NCBI GenBank assembly: GCA_031554215.1
Contig: JAVBKF010000117.1
Span: 1-26,865 of the forward strand
Direction: 5' to 3'
DNA length: 26,865 nucleotides
From: JAVBKE01 sp031554215
GTDB lineage: Bacteria > Bacillota > Bacilli > JARBTR01
Of the stretch, positions 23,899 through 26,865 are shown piece after piece. Each line of letters starts with the position of its first letter. Positions within the stretch are counted from its first letter, which is position 1. The notes beneath the pieces are model-generated. The model was given only the letters and a program-made list of their open reading frames with translations, was not told the DNA's origin and made no database searches. Made by a program: the position numbers and the translations under genes.

Positions 23899-23969
23899 AT
23901 CGGGATCTAGCCGCCAATGCCACCTGTGCCTGGTAGCATTTTACAGCGAAGTCTGGTACAAATCCCGAT
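23899..23969 (-). repeat. Nested stem-loop between spoIIIAD and spoIIIAE
   Basis: In the minus-strand RNA an outer 8-bp stem, ATCGGGAT (23969-23962) with ATCCCGAT (23906-23899), encloses an inner 9-bp stem, AATGCTACC (23940-23932) with GGTGGCATT (23924-23916), which includes one G-U pair and a 7-base loop. No U-run follows, so it is not a terminator. It could influence mRNA processing or stability between the two genes. Confidence 0.45.
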
Positions 23970-23983
23970 ACTAGGTGGTGCTG

Positions 23984-24373
23984 TTAGTTTGGCAGTAGTT
24001 GTACGACACTTTCGATGATTGCTGTCACAATTGGAATCGCCATTGCCATGATGATGACCTTGCCCGCAAGTTCTATTTTTGTCGCGATAGATGCCTGTCC
24101 AGCATCTTTAGTGATCTGCGAAGCGAATTCAGCAATATACGCGATACCAATGACTTTCAAAATAGTCGCTAGATAGACCATATTGACATTAGAGCTAATC
24201 GCTAGTTTCTCAATCATCTGGACAATTTCCATCACTTTTCCAATTAGAAATAGAAAGATGGAGCTCCCCACGAAAACAACGAGGAGAAAGGCAAGACTCG
24301 GTTTCTGCTCCTTGATAATCATTGCCAGGAAGGCGCCAATCAGTGCTACGCCTGTAACTTGTAACATTTCCAA
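23984..24373 (-). CDS. spoIIIAD: Stage III sporulation protein AD
   Basis: Small polytopic membrane protein of the SpoIIIA complex. About 130 residues with spans near 5-22, 28-48, 60-85 and 105-125, and the family core GAFLAMIIKEQKPSLAFLLVVF...IVQMIEKLAISSNVNMVYLATILKVIGIAYIAEFASQITKDAGQASIATKIELAGKVIIMAMAIPIV. I chose TTG at 24373 because GGAG lies 7 bases upstream. A GTG at 24382, which overlaps that site, would give 132 residues and cannot be excluded. Gaps to both neighbours are unusually long (about 130-160 bases). Confidence 0.94.
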   Translation of the reverse strand: MEMLQVTGVALIGAFLAMIIKEQKPSLAFLLVVFVGSSIFLFLIGKVMEIVQMIEKLAISSNVNMVYLATILKVIGIAYIAEFASQITKDAGQASIATKIELAGKVIIMAMAIPIVTAIIESVVQLLPN

Positions 24374-24511
24374 ATCGCTCACTCCAACTGTTTCACTGGC
24401 ACCGGTTTCTCTAGGGTCGACCAGGTCTTACTAGTGTCTCTGCTGAACGTATAGCCATGCTTTGAGGACGCGTCGCTTGATTCGTCGATGCGGCAAATGG
24501 CGCTGCTACGG

Positions 24512-24715
24512 CTATTGAAACAGGAAGACTTCTCTGATTTTGCTCATCAAATCGCCAATCACCTCAGCGATATTAAACAAAATATAAATAAAGCTGACAA
24601 GAATAACCCACTGGGCATACTCCTTCTTGCCGACTTGATCTAGAATCGTGACAATGAAAGCGACAATTAAACCTACACCTGCGATTTTGAATATTAAGTC
24701 AATGTCTATTTCCAT
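24512..24715 (-). CDS. spoIIIAC: Stage III sporulation protein AC
   Basis: Very small membrane protein of the SpoIIIA complex with two membrane helices. From the ATG at 24715 it has 67 residues, starting MEIDIDLIFKIAGVGLIVAF and containing the nearly invariant TILDQVGKKEYAQW, then a second helix and the ending REVFLFQ. This matches the family length (about 65-68). A second ATG lies one codon upstream (24718). The binding site at these ATGs is poor. A TTG at 24775 has a much better site (AAGGGGG, 5 bases upstream) and would add about 20 residues, so the true start is open. Confidence 0.93.
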   Translation of the reverse strand: MEIDIDLIFKIAGVGLIVAFIVTILDQVGKKEYAQWVILVSFIYILFNIAEVIGDLMSKIREVFLFQ

Positions 24716-24856
24716 CATTCTCGGTGACAACAAATACATAGAACAACCGATGTGAAACGCATTGTCGTCAACCAATTCCGCCCCCTTCCAGTTGGCGTTT
24801 CAAGTTCATACGGAACATGTCCACATTTCAATCTATGCCTTATGTACAACATATAT

Positions 24857-25372
24857 TTATAAAAGTAGCATCACAATTAATAATCCAGACAAAACACCTA
24901 AGTATTGCGTCATTTTCTCATAGCTTTGTTGGCGGAGAACCGCCTCTTTTTCGATGCGGGCTAAATGGGTAATGGTGATCTGAATTTGTTGTTGTTGCGC
25001 AAAACGGTCATGCTTGCCAAGCGTTGCACCAAACTGCCTAATAATTTCAAATTCTGCTGCTGACAACGTCACAGTTTCCATGTAATGCTGCAAAGCATTT
25101 TCGTAAATTGTTGACATGCCATCCGTTTGTCTTTCTAAATTGTCTGAAAGCAACATGAAAAACCGTGCTACAGGCATTGGGATTTGCGTGGAGATGCGCT
25201 GCGTCGCCTCCCTGAGTGGCGTTTGACCATACATGATTTCCGACTCCAAAATCGTTAAGGCAGACTGCCATTGCCGTAGTTGTTGCGCCCTTAGTCTGAG
25301 TGCTCTGGCAAACTGAAACCCCGTCATTGATGTGGCTAGGAGAATCAGACAAACACCGATTATTTTGATCAT
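24857..25372 (-). CDS. spoIIIAB: Stage III sporulation protein AB
   Basis: Membrane-associated protein of the SpoIIIA complex with distant similarity to secretion-system GspF-type proteins. The 171 residues have an N-terminal membrane helix (about 3-19, IIGVCLILLATSMTGFQFA), a long cytoplasmic helical domain with ALTILESEIMYGQTPLREA and FGATLGKHDRFAQQQQI, and a C-terminal hydrophobic helix (about 157-171). The ATG at 25372 has a consensus AAGGAGGATCAGT. It is 114 bases from spoIIIAA, longer than in Bacillus. Confidence 0.96.
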   Translation of the reverse strand: MIKIIGVCLILLATSMTGFQFARALRLRAQQLRQWQSALTILESEIMYGQTPLREATQRISTQIPMPVARFFMLLSDNLERQTDGMSTIYENALQHYMETVTLSAAEFEIIRQFGATLGKHDRFAQQQQIQITITHLARIEKEAVLRQQSYEKMTQYLGVLSGLLIVMLLL

Positions 25373-25486
25373 ACTGATCCTCCTTAAAGGGCGTAATCTT
25401 TTTCATATCTGTCTGCTAGAGTGTATGAAAAGCTAGGGAACCGCTCTCTTAGCCCTCTCTCAGTAACACAGAATACACTGCCGACA

Positions 25487-26467
25487 TTACCCGAGATGGC
25501 CACGCAGTCCCCTTCGTACAACCGGTCCCTGCGCCGATTTATCCCGGGATAAATAGCGATCAGGTATCACCTTCTGGCCCGATTCATCCAGTATATTCGC
25601 AATGATACCAGGCATTTCTTGTCGCCTCAGCTCAATAATTCGTTTAAAATTCCCCAATTCAATTAACTGCTGAATCATCGGTCGTTTGATGATCTCCGAA
25701 TAATTTTCACCATGCACACTAATCACTAGCGAAATCCCAGCATTAACAGCTTCCATCACCGCATCGACATCCTCCACACGACCAATCTCATCAGCGATAA
25801 TCACCGCGGGACTCATTGAACGAATCATCATCATCATGCCCTCAGCTTTCGGACAGCCATCTAAGATATCGACCCGGTTCCCAAAGGTGAGTTGCGGGAC
25901 ACCGTTCACACAGCCAGCAATTTCTGACCGTTCATCAACAATCGCTACTTTCTCGGCGATAATTCCTCGCAGTGAATCGCCACTTGAAATAATCCGTGCA
26001 ATATCTCTCAGATAAGTGGTTTTTCCAGTTTGCGGTGGTCCTATGACTAAGGTTGATAGCCACTTTTGCTTGAATAAATAAGGGGTCAACTTTTCTGCAA
26101 CACCAAACTGTTGCCTTGCAATCCGAATATTGAATGAACTAATCTCTCTTAGGCCTTTGACAGCCCCATTTTCTAGAACGACCTTACCCGCAAGTCCTAC
26201 ACGATGACCCCCTGCGATTGTCACATAACCCCTTTTCAATTGCTCATCCAGCATATAGAAGGAAAACCGACTAATCTGATTCATCAACTGCTCCGCTTCA
26301 CTTGCGGTCACCATTCTTTTTCCAATTAAAACCGTCTGCCCGTAAGCAATTTCGATTGGCCGATTGACACGAATACGCACTTCTTCAACTTGCGTTATTT
26401 CAAGTCCCGCAGTAGCAATCACTTCAGTTCTAATATCTTCCGGCAACAAAGCCAACACTTTATCCAA
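25487..26467 (-). CDS. spoIIIAA: Stage III sporulation protein AA (secretion-type ATPase)
   Basis: ATPase of the mother-cell feeding apparatus, similar to secretion and pilus ATPases. From the TTG at 26467 it has 327 residues. N-terminal family segments are VEEVRIRVNRPIEI and GYVTIAGGHRVGLAG; then come Walker A GPPQTGKTT (about 143-151), the VAIVDERSEIAG loop, Walker B AVIIADEIG (about 221-229) and ISVHG. I chose TTG because GGAGAG lies just upstream and the resulting (M)DKVLALLPEDIR matches the family start. An ATG at 26515 would add 16 residues unlike the family and has no binding site. As first gene of the operon it should follow a sigma-E promoter; CATATATT at 26505-26498 is a weak -10 candidate without a recognisable -35. 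Confidence 0.96.
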   Translation of the reverse strand: MDKVLALLPEDIRTEVIATAGLEITQVEEVRIRVNRPIEIAYGQTVLIGKRMVTASEAEQLMNQISRFSFYMLDEQLKRGYVTIAGGHRVGLAGKVVLENGAVKGLREISSFNIRIARQQFGVAEKLTPYLFKQKWLSTLVIGPPQTGKTTYLRDIARIISSGDSLRGIIAEKVAIVDERSEIAGCVNGVPQLTFGNRVDILDGCPKAEGMMMMIRSMSPAVIIADEIGRVEDVDAVMEAVNAGISLVISVHGENYSEIIKRPMIQQLIELGNFKRIIELRRQEMPGIIANILDESGQKVIPDRYLSRDKSAQGPVVRRGLRGHLG

Positions 26468-26516
26468 ATCGCTCTCTCCATTTACTTTTATCAAAAAAAT
26501 ATATGAGACAAGCATG

Positions 26517-26539
26517 AAAAAAAGACCCTTACAGGTCTT
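26517..26539 (-). terminator. Terminator just upstream of spoIIIAA
   Basis: On the minus strand AAGACC (26539-26534) pairs with GGTCTT (26527-26522), with a 6-base loop and a run of U (26523-26517). It ends 50 bases before the spoIIIAA start, so it would stop read-through from the right into the sporulation operon. Confidence 0.75.
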
Positions 26540-26773
26540 AGCAATTAATAAAAAAGCAATTTGGAAACATTAAGCAATAAGGAAAAACTGTAGTGACTGA
26601 AATAGATTTATGAGTGCTTTATACATAATTTACCGCTGGACTTTGCCTTAAAAAAAGTCTTAAATATTCTCGATATGAAAGTGTCCGAAAAGGTTCTAAA
26701 GAACTTTGCAACACGGTAATAGATATGCAAATTATAAACTTTGATGAGATAAAGACTCCCCTTAACTTAACAT

Positions 26774-26782
26774 TGATATAAT
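26774..26782 (+). promoter_or_regulatory. Extended -10 promoter at the right edge
   Basis: TGATATAAT (26774-26782) is a perfect extended -10 element (TGn followed by consensus TATAAT). No good -35 lies 17 bases upstream, which is tolerated with an extended -10. Transcription would start near 26789, ahead of the ATG at 26808. Confidence 0.5.
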
Positions 26783-26807
26783 AGGATGATTTTTAAGAGG
26801 CTTTCCA

Positions 26808-26865
26808 ATGACGAATGCACTGAAAATTAGAATGGCTGCAATGGTCAAGCATTTTTGTAACACAA
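26808..26865 (+). CDS. Possible start of an unidentified gene (cut by right edge)
   Basis: Nineteen codons from the ATG at 26808 to the window end are open, reading MTNALKIRMAAMVKHFCNT. AAGAGG lies about 8 bases before the ATG and an extended -10 promoter lies 26 bases before it. The stretch is too short to assign to a family. A competing ATG at 26786 leads only to a 14-codon frame. Confidence 0.3.
   Translation, partial: MTNALKIRMAAMVKHFCNT

Larger units (their letters stand above)
26468..26865. other. AT-rich flank upstream of spoIIIAA
   Basis: The 398 bases are visibly richer in A and T than the genes to the left. They hold a minus-strand terminator (26517-26539), a small GTTCT/AGAAC hairpin (near 26694-26705), an extended -10 promoter on the plus strand (26774-26782) and the possible start of a plus-strand gene at 26808. 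Bacillus has yqhV and efp in this place; I see neither. On the minus strand a short open frame entering from the right edge stops near 26767, reading ...AAILIFSAFVIGKPLKNH; I do not recognise it. Confidence 0.4.

Noticed and set aside
23900..23983. Possible frameshifted extension of spoIIIAD into the spacer (ending MLPGTGGIGG)
   Set aside because: SpoIIIAD already has the family length and a normal C-terminus; the extension needs a frameshift for which I see no slippery site.
24383..24511. Open frame readings in the spoIIIAC-spoIIIAD spacer
   Set aside because: Two minus-strand frames are open for about 40 codons but lack a start with a binding site and resemble no protein; both neighbouring proteins have full family length without them.
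25047..25406. Minus-strand frame starting just upstream of spoIIIAB
   Set aside because: It overlaps almost all of spoIIIAB in another frame; spoIIIAB has the family match and the consensus binding site.
1..26865. CRISPR arrays, tRNA/rRNA genes, insertion sequences, toxin-antitoxin or phage-defence modules
   Set aside because: No regularly spaced repeats, no cloverleaf or rRNA sequence, no transposase or nuclease genes beyond housekeeping repair were found; the small XRE gene has no toxin partner.

Overview
The window reads as the chromosome of an endospore-forming member of the Bacillales (low-to-moderate GC Firmicutes). Two things show this: a complete spoIIIAA-AH operon together with spoIVB and spo0A, and gene order that follows the classical Bacillus block spoIIIA - accBC - yqhY - nusB - folD - xseAB - ispA - dxs - tlyA - recN - spoIVB - spo0A. 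Almost everything lies on the minus strand, so transcription runs from the right edge to the left. Only two complete genes are on the plus strand: a DUF2627 membrane protein and a zinc-ribbon protein. I cannot name the genus from the sequence.

Layout from left to right. 1-3787: branched-chain keto-acid/amino-acid catabolism (lpdV, cut by the left edge; butyrate kinase buk; leucine dehydrogenase bcd). 3788-5143: divergent promoter region, DUF2627 protein (+) and a glycerophosphodiester phosphodiesterase (-). 5396-6180: a small XRE regulator (-) divergent from a zinc-ribbon protein (+) that I cannot assign. 6567-8804: spo0A and spoIVB. 9382-11076: recN. 11380-15250: tlyA, dxs, ispA and xseB, tightly packed. 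15243-17922: xseA, folD and nusB. 18224-20549: an Asp23-family protein, accC and accB. 20800-26467: spoIIIAH back to spoIIIAA. 26468-26865: an AT-rich flank with a terminator and the possible start of an unidentified plus-strand gene.

How the genes work together. Bcd deaminates branched-chain amino acids. LpdV is the E3 subunit of the branched-chain keto-acid dehydrogenase whose other subunits should lie off the left edge, and Buk recovers ATP from the acyl phosphates. AccB/AccC start fatty-acid synthesis, Dxs and IspA make isoprenoid precursors, FolD supplies one-carbon units, and XseAB and RecN handle DNA repair. Spo0A starts sporulation. The eight SpoIIIA proteins build the mother-cell side of the forespore feeding channel, and SpoIVB sends the later forespore signal that activates sigma-K.

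I found no defence island, CRISPR array, prophage, insertion sequence or RNA gene, and no convincing new multi-gene system. The points most worth checking are: no argR/ahrC between tlyA and recN; no ptb or bkdR next to buk/bcd; wide, structured gaps in the first half of the spoIIIA operon; repeated use of TTG starts with near-identical leaders; a Spo0A box inside the spo0A promoter; and the unassigned XRE/zinc-ribbon divergent pair beside spo0A.
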